Below, one piece after another: positions 41,906-49,507 of a stretch of DNA of 64,000 nucleotides. Under the pieces are notes generated by a model. The model was not told the origin of the DNA and ran no database searches. It saw only the letters and a list, made by a program, of their open reading frames with translations. The position numbers and the translations under genes are program-made. Every line of letters begins with the position of its first letter. Position 1 is the first letter of the stretch. Origin of the DNA: HGM12713 sp045593725 (GTDB lineage: Bacteria > Bacillota > Clostridia > Oscillospirales > CAG-272); NCBI GenBank assembly GCA_045593725.1, contig JAZNXE010000008.1, positions 16,374-80,373 on the forward strand, read 5' to 3'.

Positions 41906-43747
41906 ATGTCAGAAGAAATGAAGGTGAAAAAGGGCGGCATCTCGGTTGACACCGAGCATATATTCCCTATTATAAAAAAATGGCTCTACTCCGAAAAGGA
42001 TATATTCCTTCGCGAGATAGTTTCAAATGCCTCGGACGCTATAACAAAGCTGCGCCGTCTTGCTTCTCTCGGCATCCGCGAGGACAGCGGAGAGGAATAT
42101 CGCATTACCGTAACTCTTGACAAGGATGCGGGCACTCTTACCGTAAGCGACAATGGAATCGGTATGAGCGAGGAGGAGCTTAATAAGTATATTTGCAGCA
42201 TTGCTCTGTCGGGCGCTGTCGATTTTATTCAGAAATACGAGAAGGAAGAGGGCGAGGGCGCAGGCAAAAACGGCATTATCGGTCACTTCGGTCTTGGCTT
42301 CTACTCTGCGTTTATGGTAAGTAACAGCGTTGAGGTAATAACGAAATCCTATACCGACGCTCCCGCCGTACATTGGATATGCTCGGAGAGCGGCGAATAT
42401 GAGCTGTCAGCTGCCCAAAAGGAAGGTCACGGCACATCTGTAATAATGCACATTTCGGATAGCGAGTCGGAATTTTTACAGCGTTCAAAGATAAGAGCTA
42501 TACTTGAGAAATACTGCTCCTTTATGCCGGTTGACATATATTTTGTTGACGTAGATGAAGAAAAGAAGGAGAATGACACCGAAGAGCCTATTAACGACAC
42601 CTGCCCTCTCTGGCAAAAGCAGCCCTCCGAGTGCCATGATGAAGATTACGTCGATTTTTACCGTAAGGTATTTAATGATTTCAAAGAACCTCTGTTCCAT
42701 ATTCACATAAATGCGGATTATCCCCTCAATTTCAAGGGAATCCTTTACTTCCCCAAGTTTGCCAACGAATACGAAACTATTGAGGGTCAGGTAAAGCTCT
42801 ATTACAATCAGGTTTACGTAGCCGACAATATCAAAGAGGTAATACCCGAATATCTGCTTATGCTCAAGGGTGTTCTTGACTGCCCCGAGCTTCCTCTTAA
42901 CGTGTCAAGAAGCTATCTTCAGACCAATACCTACGTATCAAAGATTTCGGCTCATATAGTGAAGAAGGTTGCCGACAAGCTCAATTCCCTCTGCCTCAAT
43001 GACCGCGAAAGGTACGCAAGGATATGGAGCGACATCTCGCCCTTTATCGAATATGCCTGTATCAAGGACAGAAAGTTCTATGACAGAGTTAAGAGTTCTC
43101 TGCTTCTTACCCTGTGCGACGGCACGGTCAAGACATATGAGGAATATCTTAATGATGCCAAGGAGAGTCACGAAAACAAAATATATTATGCCACCGACAA
43201 GGCGTTACAGGCTCAGTATATCTCTATGTTTGAGGCTCAAAACATCAAGGTCGTCCTTCTTGACAAGCCCATTGACACTCAGTTCTCCTCTATCGTTGAG
43301 CAATATATGCCCGACGTTAAGTTCCTCCGAGTTGACGCGGACGTGGCGGACAGTCTTAAGGCTGACGGCGAGATAAGCGAGAGCGAGGCACTCAAGGATA
43401 TTTTCAGCGAGATTCTGGGCGACAAGGTTTCCCTGAAATTTGACGCGCTCAAGGATGAGAGCGTTCCCGCAATACTCAACGTAAGCGAGCAATCCAGAAG
43501 GATGGAGGAGCTTATGCGTATGTACGGAATGGACGGAGGCGCTTACCCCACAGAAAGCACCTTCGTGCTTAACACCGCTTCCCCTCTTATCAAAAAATTA
43601 GAGATTACCGCCCAGGGTGAGCCACAGAAGGCTAAGGAAATGGCGGCATATATTTACAAGCTTTCGCTTCTCTCTCAAAAGAAGTTCTCCTCAGAGGAAA
43701 TGCAGGACTTTATGAAGAGCAGCTTTGAGCTTATGATGAAGCTTTAA
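41906..43747 (+). CDS. htpG: chaperone HtpG (Hsp90)
   Basis: ATP-dependent Hsp90 chaperone, 613 residues from the ATG at 41906 (AGGAG upstream). N-terminal GHKL ATPase with LREIVSNASDAITKLR, VSDNGIGM and GHFGLGFYSAFMVS; middle domain with LPLNVSRSYLQ; C-terminal dimerisation domain. The product is slightly shorter than the E. coli protein but complete. The following TSCPD gene begins 11 bp downstream, so the two are probably co-transcribed. Confidence 0.97.
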   Translation: MSEEMKVKKGGISVDTEHIFPIIKKWLYSEKDIFLREIVSNASDAITKLRRLASLGIREDSGEEYRITVTLDKDAGTLTVSDNGIGMSEEELNKYICSIALSGAVDFIQKYEKEEGEGAGKNGIIGHFGLGFYSAFMVSNSVEVITKSYTDAPAVHWICSESGEYELSAAQKEGHGTSVIMHISDSESEFLQRSKIRAILEKYCSFMPVDIYFVDVDEEKKENDTEEPINDTCPLWQKQPSECHDEDYVDFYRKVFNDFKEPLFHIHINADYPLNFKGILYFPKFANEYETIEGQVKLYYNQVYVADNIKEVIPEYLLMLKGVLDCPELPLNVSRSYLQTNTYVSKISAHIVKKVADKLNSLCLNDRERYARIWSDISPFIEYACIKDRKFYDRVKSSLLLTLCDGTVKTYEEYLNDAKESHENKIYYATDKALQAQYISMFEAQNIKVVLLDKPIDTQFSSIVEQYMPDVKFLRVDADVADSLKADGEISESEALKDIFSEILGDKVSLKFDALKDESVPAILNVSEQSRRMEELMRMYGMDGGAYPTESTFVLNTASPLIKKLEITAQGEPQKAKEMAAYIYKLSLLSQKKFSSEEMQDFMKSSFELMMKL

Positions 43748-43758
43748 TGGGAGGATAT

Positions 43759-44016
43759 ATGGAAAATATTTCTTATATAACAAAGGGCGTTTGCTCAAGA
43801 AAAATCGATATTCAGATAGAGGACGGAATAATAACCTCTGTAAAATTTGTAGGCGGCTGTGCCGGCAACACACAGGGCATATCGGCACTTGTTAAGGGAA
43901 TGTCGGTTGATGAGGCAATAGAGCGTCTTTCGGGAATCCGCTGCGGATTTAAAAGCACCTCCTGCCCCGACCAGCTTGCAACCGCTCTTAAAGAGCTTAA
44001 AGAGAAAAACGCATAA
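43759..44016 (+). CDS. TSCPD domain protein (TIGR03905 type)
   Basis: An 85-residue protein consisting of one TSCPD domain: GVCSRKIDIQIEDGIITSVKFVGGCAGNTQGISALVKGMSVDEAIERLSGIRCGFKSTSCPDQLATAL. The four cysteines, including the terminal TSCPD, suggest metal binding. In larger proteins this domain sits at the end of class II ribonucleotide reductases; stand-alone forms are common in Clostridia and have no established role. Start at 43759 is set by GGGAGG; an ATG at 43747 overlapping the htpG stop is less likely. Confidence 0.88.
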   Translation: MENISYITKGVCSRKIDIQIEDGIITSVKFVGGCAGNTQGISALVKGMSVDEAIERLSGIRCGFKSTSCPDQLATALKELKEKNA

Positions 44017-44019
44017 TTT

Positions 44020-44049
44020 AGCAACCGCCCATACGGGCGGTTGCTTTAC
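44020..44049 (+). terminator. terminator after the TSCPD gene
   Basis: AGCAACCGCCC-ATAC-GGGCGGTTGCT followed by TT-A-C; strong stem. Confidence 0.8.
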
Positions 44050-44075
44050 TTTGTATATAAATTTACAATTTTCTA

Positions 44076-44103
44076 TTGACAAAATCTTTTTTTATGGTAT
44101 AAT
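44076..44103 (+). promoter_or_regulatory. promoter of the CorC-type gene
   Basis: Consensus TTGACA (44076-44081), 16 bases, consensus TATAAT (44098-44103), 212 bp before the start codon, leaving a long leader. Confidence 0.8.
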
Positions 44104-44109
44104 GTACTC

Positions 44110-44300
44110 AAAGGATATATCATATCCAAATTATTTTTAGGAGAAAACAGCCGTGGATAACTGCGATAGTGACGGTAACTGTCGAAGTACATACTCAATA
44201 GCGTGTTGATGCATAACCTGCGTTTTTTACAAAAAAGCTCGGGCTATGCTTTTTTGCGTTTTTGAGTTTTCCCTTCTGCTTTCAATCACAAATTATTTAT
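44110..44300 (+). ncRNA. candidate riboswitch-like leader of the CorC-type gene
   Basis: Hairpin GGATAT / ATATCC (44113-44127). Helix ACAGCCGT (44147-44154) with ACGG-taa-CTGT (44172-44182). A terminator-like hairpin AAAAAAGC / GCTTTTTT (44231-44255). An alternative pairing GCATA (44211-44215) with TATGC (44245-44249) would disrupt that hairpin. GGATAACTGCG and GCATAACCTGCG are near-repeats flanking the domain. Mg, Mn or other ion sensing would suit the downstream gene, but I do not recognise a known class. Confidence 0.5.
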
Positions 44301-44315
44301 TTTAAGGAGTAAATC

Positions 44316-45626
44316 ATGCCTGACGGGAGTACTACCCTAGAAATTGTTTTAATGTTAATTCTTGTGGCCTTGTCCGCTTTCTTTTCGGCAAGCGAGACTG
44401 CCTTCACCTCTTTTAACCGCACCAAGATGAAAAATCTTGCGTCCGAGGGCAACAAGCGAGCAGTCTCTGCCTTGAAGCTTTCCGATAACTATGATAAGCT
44501 TCTTTCCACCATTCTTGTTGGAAATAACATAGTAAATATTTCCCTTTCATCTATAGCTACGCTATGGTTTGTAAAAATGCTGACGCATCCCAGCGTTGCG
44601 GGATACGCGGCAGGAATTGCTACCGCTGTTACTACGGTAGTCGTCCTCATCTTCGGCGAGATAACCCCTAAAAGCCTTGCTAAGGAGCACGCAGAAGGAC
44701 TGGCTATGGCAATTACGCCCATCCTCCGTTTCCTGATGGCAATACTCACACCGGTGAACTGGATATTTATGCTTTGGAAAAAGCTTCTTACGAAAGTATT
44801 TAAGGCAAAAGCTGTGGATACTGTTACTGAGGGCGAGGTTCTTACCCTCATTGACGAAGCACACGAGGACGGAAGTATTGACGAATACAACAAAGAGCTG
44901 ATTGAAAATATATTTGACTTTGACGACCTTTGCGCGGGCGAGATTGCTACTCACCGCACAGAGCTTACTTTCCTCGATAGCTCGGATAATGACGAAGAAT
45001 GGGAAAGAATAATAAGCAACAGCCGCTTCTCCCGTTATCCTATCTGCGGAGATAGCATTGATGATATTATTGGTATCCTTGATGCCAGAGATTATCTAAG
45101 GCTTGAGGATAAAAGCCGAGAAAATGTTATGGCAAACGTGGTGTCCCCCGCATATTTTGTTCCTGAGGCTGTAAAAGCCGACGTTCTGTTCAAAAATATG
45201 CGTGACCATAAGGAATCCCTTGCAGTCGTTCTTGATGAATACGGCGGGGTTCTGGGAATAGTTACTATGACCGACCTTGTTGAATGCTTGGTAGGTGAAC
45301 TCACTCAGGACGAGGACGATGAGGAGGAAATCGAGGAAATTGCTGAAATCGGCGAAGGCTCTTGGCGTATTACGGGAAGCGCTTCGATTTCCGAGGTTGA
45401 GGAGGCTATCGGCGTTAAGTTCGAGGACAGCGACTCCGACACGGTCAGCGGCTTCGTGCTCGGTCTTTACGGCTCTATCCCCGAGGACGGCTCCAGCTTT
45501 GAGGTATCAACCGACACTCTTGATATCCAAATTGAGGAAATCAAGGACCACAAGGTGGGAAGCGCCATCATCACGCTCAAGCCCGAGGATGAAGAGGAAG
45601 GCAAGAACGCGACAGAGCAGGAATAA
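44316..45626 (+). CDS. CorC/HlyC-type CNNM transporter-family protein
   Basis: A 436-residue membrane protein: DUF21 (CNNM) domain with about four membrane segments (residues 8-150), a CBS domain pair (about 205-330, with SRYPICGDSIDDIIGILDARDYL and ESLAVVLDEYGGVLGIVTMTDLVECLVGEL), and a C-terminal CorC_HlyC domain (about 345-425) followed by an acidic tail. Homologues are implicated in Mg2+ or Co2+ efflux; the hemolysin name is historical. AAGGAG precedes the ATG. A long structured leader suggests regulation at the RNA level. The AI-2E family gene follows 26 bp downstream. Confidence 0.9.
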   Translation: MPDGSTTLEIVLMLILVALSAFFSASETAFTSFNRTKMKNLASEGNKRAVSALKLSDNYDKLLSTILVGNNIVNISLSSIATLWFVKMLTHPSVAGYAAGIATAVTTVVVLIFGEITPKSLAKEHAEGLAMAITPILRFLMAILTPVNWIFMLWKKLLTKVFKAKAVDTVTEGEVLTLIDEAHEDGSIDEYNKELIENIFDFDDLCAGEIATHRTELTFLDSSDNDEEWERIISNSRFSRYPICGDSIDDIIGILDARDYLRLEDKSRENVMANVVSPAYFVPEAVKADVLFKNMRDHKESLAVVLDEYGGVLGIVTMTDLVECLVGELTQDEDDEEEIEEIAEIGEGSWRITGSASISEVEEAIGVKFEDSDSDTVSGFVLGLYGSIPEDGSSFEVSTDTLDIQIEEIKDHKVGSAIITLKPEDEEEGKNATEQE

Positions 45627-45652
45627 AATCCACCTATAATATAGGAGAAAAA

Positions 45653-46942
45653 ATGAAAAAAAACAACAAAAAAATCAGCTCCGACAATCTGCATTATTTA
45701 AAAATTCTGGGAATTGTATTTGCTGCTATCCTTTTTTACGCCGTTATAAGCAATCTTGGTATATTCTTCTCGGGATTGAAATTTCTTTGGAACGTATTTA
45801 TACCTGTGACCTTAGGACTTTCTATCGCATTTGTATTGAATATGCCACTGAGGTTTTTCGAGAACAGAATTTTTGGAAAGCTCTCATCTAAAAACACAAA
45901 GCTATGGGCTAAGCTAAAGCGCCCTGTTTGTCTTGCTCTCAGTGTGCTTACCATACTGTCCTTGCTGGTGCTTCTGCTCTCATTTGTTATTCCACAGTTT
46001 ATATCAACCTGCGCAGATTTCTTCCTGAAGCTCCCCGAGTATATGGACCAGCTGAGCCAAACCGTCCGCCAGCTTATAATCCGTTTCAATCTTCCTATTG
46101 ACCTTAACAACGTAACCGTGGATTGGAATTCGGTTAGCGCATGGGCTCTTGAGATGTTTGACGCAAACGGTCAGACTATAACTCAAAGTGCTATTGACAT
46201 AATATCGGGACTTGTAAACGGTATTGTGAACATTATCCTTGGAGTTGTTATTTCATTGTATATCCTTGCTTCCAAGGAAAAGTTTGGAAAATTGGCAAAG
46301 AGCCTTTTGTACTCCGTGACAAAACGCGACAAGGCAAAGAAAATCATCTCCGTGGTTGTCCTTTCCAACAAGGCATTTACGGGTTTTGTTGCGGGTCAGT
46401 GCGTAGAGATGGGCATCATCGGAGCGCTTTGCTTTATCGGTATGCTCATATTGAGATTTCCCCATGCTCTTATGGTGTCCTGCATCATTGCGGTTACCGC
46501 GTTTATTCCTATATTTGGTGGAATAATTGGGGCAATAATCGGCGCGTTCCTTATACTTCTCGTTGACCCTGTGAAGGCTGTTTGGTTCTTGATATTTATC
46601 ATAGTTCTTCAGCAGCTGGAATCACACATAATATACCCCAGAATGATGGGAAAGCACGTATCTCTTCCCGGTATATGGGTTCTTCTGGCAGTAACCATCG
46701 GTGGGGGCTTGTTTGGTGTTGTTGGAATCATCATAAGCGTTCCTCTGTGCAGTATTTTTCATACACTCTTTGAGCAGTGGATAATAAAGCGGCTTGAGGA
46801 AAGAAACATCTGCCTCCGCACAATGTCACACGATTCATCAGAGCCAAATTCCATTTTTGATGAAATAATAGAGGAAATCGAATCAGAAGAAAGCGACGGC
46901 ACCGATTCTGTCAACAACAGCGAATCAAAAGATAAGCAATAA
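45653..46942 (+). CDS. AI-2E family transporter
   Basis: A 429-residue polytopic protein of the AI-2E (PerM/TqsA) exporter family, with about seven or eight membrane segments, the helical extracellular loop (LSQTVRQLIIRFNLPIDLNNV) and the conserved QQLESHIIYPRMMGKHVSLPGIWVLLAVTIGGGLFGVVGI near the C-terminus. The family includes quorum-signal exporters, Na+/H+ antiporters and proteins of unknown cargo, so the name should not be taken as AI-2 transport. The tail is acidic and Ser-rich. Co-transcribed with the CorC-type gene. Confidence 0.85.
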   Translation: MKKNNKKISSDNLHYLKILGIVFAAILFYAVISNLGIFFSGLKFLWNVFIPVTLGLSIAFVLNMPLRFFENRIFGKLSSKNTKLWAKLKRPVCLALSVLTILSLLVLLLSFVIPQFISTCADFFLKLPEYMDQLSQTVRQLIIRFNLPIDLNNVTVDWNSVSAWALEMFDANGQTITQSAIDIISGLVNGIVNIILGVVISLYILASKEKFGKLAKSLLYSVTKRDKAKKIISVVVLSNKAFTGFVAGQCVEMGIIGALCFIGMLILRFPHALMVSCIIAVTAFIPIFGGIIGAIIGAFLILLVDPVKAVWFLIFIIVLQQLESHIIYPRMMGKHVSLPGIWVLLAVTIGGGLFGVVGIIISVPLCSIFHTLFEQWIIKRLEERNICLRTMSHDSSEPNSIFDEIIEEIESEESDGTDSVNNSESKDKQ

Positions 46943-46946
46943 AGCA

Positions 46947-46994
46947 AGGCACTTATGCTATACGGAAATTCCCGTGTATCATAAGTGCCTGTTT
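46947..46994. terminator. bidirectional terminator
   Basis: AGGCACTTATG / CATAAGTGCCT with inner pairs, between the AI-2E gene and the holin-like gene, followed by GTTTTAT. Confidence 0.8.
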
Positions 46995-46998
46995 TATG

Positions 46999-47211
46999 TT
47001 ATTCCTTTTTGTTTTTTCCCGCGTCTGCTATTCCCTCGCCCACTATATAGGCAACCAGAGCGGCGCAGCCCGACATTATAAGCTTAACGTTTTCCTCATC
47101 CATATCGGGACAGAACACAGCGGTCCCCACCGCTACGAAAAATCCCACTACTGCTGCCCACAGCTTTCTGCTGGTCAATTTTTCTTTAATTAAATCAGTA
47201 TTTATTTTCAT
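46999..47211 (-). CDS. phage holin-like protein
   Basis: A 70-residue protein with two membrane segments (KLWAAVVGFFVAVGTAVFC and VKLIMSGCAALVAYIVGEGIADA) and a charged tail GKNKKE, very like small holins of Firmicute phages (SRKLWA...IMSG...AYIVGEGIADA). Holins permeabilise the membrane to release endolysin. It begins immediately after the stop codon of the TM/coiled-coil gene, forming the usual phage lysis pair, but no endolysin or other phage gene is present. Confidence 0.72.
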   Translation of the reverse strand: MKINTDLIKEKLTSRKLWAAVVGFFVAVGTAVFCPDMDEENVKLIMSGCAALVAYIVGEGIADAGKNKKE

Positions 47212-47508
47212 TTATTTTTCCTTCGTATTTTGTACTTCATCCAAGCGCGTATGCGCAAGCTTTATTGATTGCTCTGCGATTATAAGTCTTTCGGTTATCT
47301 CCTTAATATCGCTCTTTACATGTGATAAATCCTTCTTTATCTCGGCTATACCCTCGCTTATTCCCTCAAGTTTGACTATGACCATTGTCATCTGGGCGCC
47401 ATCCTTGCGGCTATCAGCCTTGGTGTGCCGCCTTATTGAGTTCATTCCCGAATATATACCAAACGCCATTGTTATCCCCGATATCAAGAGCGCAATTTCA
47501 ATTTCCAT
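47212..47508 (-). CDS. phage-type TM/coiled-coil protein (holin-associated)
   Basis: A 98-residue protein with an N-terminal membrane segment (IALLISGITMAFGIYSGM), a basic stretch, and a long amphipathic coiled coil (KLEGISEGIAEIKKDLSHVKSDIKEITERLIIAEQSIKLAHTRLDEV). This topology and its place before a holin are typical of Firmicute prophage lysis modules (BhlA/XhlA-like genes). It could be a domesticated remnant. Strong AAGG upstream. Function in lysis or toxin release is inferred from position only. Confidence 0.65.
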   Translation of the reverse strand: MEIEIALLISGITMAFGIYSGMNSIRRHTKADSRKDGAQMTMVIVKLEGISEGIAEIKKDLSHVKSDIKEITERLIIAEQSIKLAHTRLDEVQNTKEK

Positions 47509-47579
47509 ACCTTTTCCTTTCTAAAATCCATACTTTCCCTTTGTTATCCGTTAATATTATACTTCATAAGGTGAGCCTG

Positions 47580-47603
47580 TTACTGACAGATTTCCGTCAG
47601 TAA
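47580..47603. repeat. inverted repeat upstream of the DUF3021-like gene
   Basis: TTACTGAC / GTCAGTAA, 8-bp arms 8 bases apart, about 30 bp upstream of the -35. Possible operator or weak terminator. Confidence 0.35.
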
Positions 47604-47633
47604 TTTTTAAGCTTAAAAATTTACATATTATAC

Positions 47634-47662
47634 TTGAAAAAGACTCGTATTTATGGTATATT
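47634..47662 (+). promoter_or_regulatory. promoter of the DUF3021-like gene
   Basis: TTGAAA (47634-47639), 17 bases, TATATT (47657-47662). Confidence 0.6.
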
Positions 47663-47699
47663 AAAGGGGTACACTACCGAAAGGAACAAACTTTAAATC

Positions 47700-48128
47700 A
47701 TGGAAATTAGTAAACTGATAAAGAAAACGCTTTGCCAAGCCTGCGTATGCTTTACAGCTATATCCGCGGGATATATGCTCATATTGCGTATAATAAATAT
47801 AGGTGATTCCGCCGCCGTGGAAGCAGACCGAGTGCTTTTCTTCTTTCTTTTTTCGCTTCTGTTTTCTATTGCAAATGCTATAAAAGGAATAAGCCAGATA
47901 CACTCCGCGCTGCGGTATATTCTCCATTATGTTATATCCACCTTTGCTTTTTATGCGTGCTTCCTTCTTCCTTCACAAATGAGAGGCTCGTTTATGTTTA
48001 CGGGGTTGGTATTATTTACACTCGGGTATTTTATGGTAGTGGGAACGATAGCTATCTTCACCTCGCGTTTGAAGAACAACCGAGAAAAGAGCGCAGCATA
48101 CAGCAATCAGTTTAAGAAAACAAAATAA
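47700..48128 (+). CDS. four-TM small membrane protein (DUF3021-like)
   Basis: A 142-residue protein with four membrane segments (about residues 14-32, 43-62, 70-90, 98-122) and a basic C-terminal tail. The pattern of two paired hairpins resembles DUF3021 proteins of Firmicutes, but the match is by topology rather than by clear motif. AAAGGAA lies 13 bases before the ATG, somewhat far. A terminator hairpin separates it from the GDSL lipoprotein gene. Confidence 0.55.
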   Translation: MEISKLIKKTLCQACVCFTAISAGYMLILRIINIGDSAAVEADRVLFFFLFSLLFSIANAIKGISQIHSALRYILHYVISTFAFYACFLLPSQMRGSFMFTGLVLFTLGYFMVVGTIAIFTSRLKNNREKSAAYSNQFKKTK

Positions 48129-48141
48129 GTTGATTTGACAT

Positions 48142-48187
48142 CCTCCGTGATACAAGTTTGCCCTAAGCTTGTGTTACGGAGGTTTTT
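48142..48187 (+). terminator. terminator whose 3' arm contains the next ribosome binding site
   Basis: CCTCCGT-gat-ACAAG ... CTTGT-gtt-ACGGAGG then TTTTT, ending at the base before the ATG at 48188. The GGAGG of the 3' arm is the only ribosome binding site of the following gene, so the hairpin could block both read-through and translation. Confidence 0.7.
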
Positions 48188-48979
48188 ATGTTTAGAAAGC
48201 TATTTTCTTTGCTGTTTATACTTTCCTTAGTGTTAGTATCCTGTACAGAGCCAAACACTACCGAAAGCGGTGGTAGCGAATCCCCAAAAAGCACTGCTGT
48301 GAATTCAGACGCCTTAAGCTATCCTCTCTCCCCAACCGATGATATGGGTCAAAAATATATTGATTCCTTTATTTTTTTAGGAGAATCCACTACCTATCAT
48401 CTAAAAAGCAGAGGAGTCCTTTCGGGAGGAACAGATACCCTTCAGGTTTGGGGTCCTAAAAGCGGCACGCTTATGTTGGATGCCTCTACCGCAAGCTGCC
48501 GTATAGTATATCCCGAAAGCGGCGAGGAGATAGACGTGAGCGAAGCTATGCGAAGAAAAAAGCCTAAGTATATTATGCTGACCTTTGGGCTTAATGGGGC
48601 TACCAAAAGCATATCTAAAGGCTCAGAATACTTTAAGGGGTGCTATAAAAAGCTCATAGAAGCCTTACAGTCCGCATCACCCGAAAGCATTGTAATATTG
48701 CAGTCCTGCTTTCCCGTAGCTGAAAATATGGATATGACAAATTACTCTGTTAGTGCTTCAACCCTTAACAGCTATATTGATACGTTAAACAAATGGAGCT
48801 GTCAGCTCGCCGAGGAATTGTCTATCGGATATCTGAATTCCGCGGAAATACTAAAGGACGCAAATGGATTTCTCTTTGAGGAATATCAGGTAGGGGACGG
48901 GTATCACCTTTCAAGGGCTGCCTACTTGAAAATACTTGAATATACAAGAACACACTCTTATCCGAAGGAGAAAAATTAA
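48188..48979 (+). CDS. SGNH/GDSL hydrolase-like lipoprotein
   Basis: A 263-residue lipoprotein with lipobox VLVSC (Cys19), a Ser/Thr-rich linker, and an SGNH-type domain. Block I reads FLGESTTYHL with nucleophile Ser67 and Glu66 in place of the usual Asp; block III is TFGLNGA; block V is GDGYHLS with Asp237 and His240. It may deacylate a cell-surface polymer. It is followed with no gap by a DUF4358 lipoprotein gene, a pairing common in Clostridia. Translation depends on a ribosome binding site inside a terminator hairpin. Confidence 0.8.
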   Translation: MFRKLFSLLFILSLVLVSCTEPNTTESGGSESPKSTAVNSDALSYPLSPTDDMGQKYIDSFIFLGESTTYHLKSRGVLSGGTDTLQVWGPKSGTLMLDASTASCRIVYPESGEEIDVSEAMRRKKPKYIMLTFGLNGATKSISKGSEYFKGCYKKLIEALQSASPESIVILQSCFPVAENMDMTNYSVSASTLNSYIDTLNKWSCQLAEELSIGYLNSAEILKDANGFLFEEYQVGDGYHLSRAAYLKILEYTRTHSYPKEKN

Positions 48980-49468
48980 ATGATTAAAAAATATACGGCT
49001 CTTTTTTTGCTCTGTTGCTCTGTTTTTCTTGCATCCTGCGCCCAAGACAAATATTTGGACACTCTTCCCTGCGCAAGCATTACCGACACTCTCACGGAGG
49101 AAATTTTAGGCTCTGATATGTATGCCGAATACACCGAAAATGACGTGTCGCTCCTCTTTGGAAACAATGAGCTTTTCGACTCGTGCAGTGTTATATATTC
49201 GGTGTCCTCGGATGATATAGGAGAGATTGGCGTATTCCACGCCAAGGATAATCAAAACGCAAAAAAGCTTCTCGAAAAAGCAGAAAAATATATTGAAGAT
49301 ATAAAGGATGAAAGAAATTCCTTTGTACGAAACTATATGCCGCAAGAGCTTGACAAGCTTAATTACGCGGACACCCGTCGTTTTGGAAACTACGTGGTAT
49401 ATACCATTCTATCAGCCGACACTTCCGAGGAAATATTTCGTACAGTAAAGGAACTGTTGAGCGAATAA
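48980..49468 (+). CDS. DUF4358 lipoprotein
   Basis: A 162-residue lipoprotein with lipobox LASC (Cys20) and a DUF4358 domain recognised by IGEIGVFHAKDNQNAKKLLEKAEKYIEDIKDERNSFVRNYMPQELDKLNYADTRRFGNYVVYTI. The domain is frequent in Clostridia beside GDSL or membrane genes; no function is established. ATG follows the GDSL stop codon directly, with AAGGAG in the end of that gene, so the two are coupled. Confidence 0.85.
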   Translation: MIKKYTALFLLCCSVFLASCAQDKYLDTLPCASITDTLTEEILGSDMYAEYTENDVSLLFGNNELFDSCSVIYSVSSDDIGEIGVFHAKDNQNAKKLLEKAEKYIEDIKDERNSFVRNYMPQELDKLNYADTRRFGNYVVYTILSADTSEEIFRTVKELLSE

Positions 49469-49507
49469 AAAAATGTTTGCTTTTCAAAGAAAAGCAAACA
49501 TTTTTTT
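49467..49507. terminator. bidirectional terminator
   Basis: AAAAAAATGTTTGCTTTTC-AAAG-AAAAGCAAACATTTTTTT between the convergent DUF4358 and protease genes. Confidence 0.9.

Noticed and set aside
47661..47927. 88-residue minus-strand frame over the DUF3021-like gene
   Set aside because: Low-complexity antisense frame; the plus-strand gene has a promoter and membrane-protein character.
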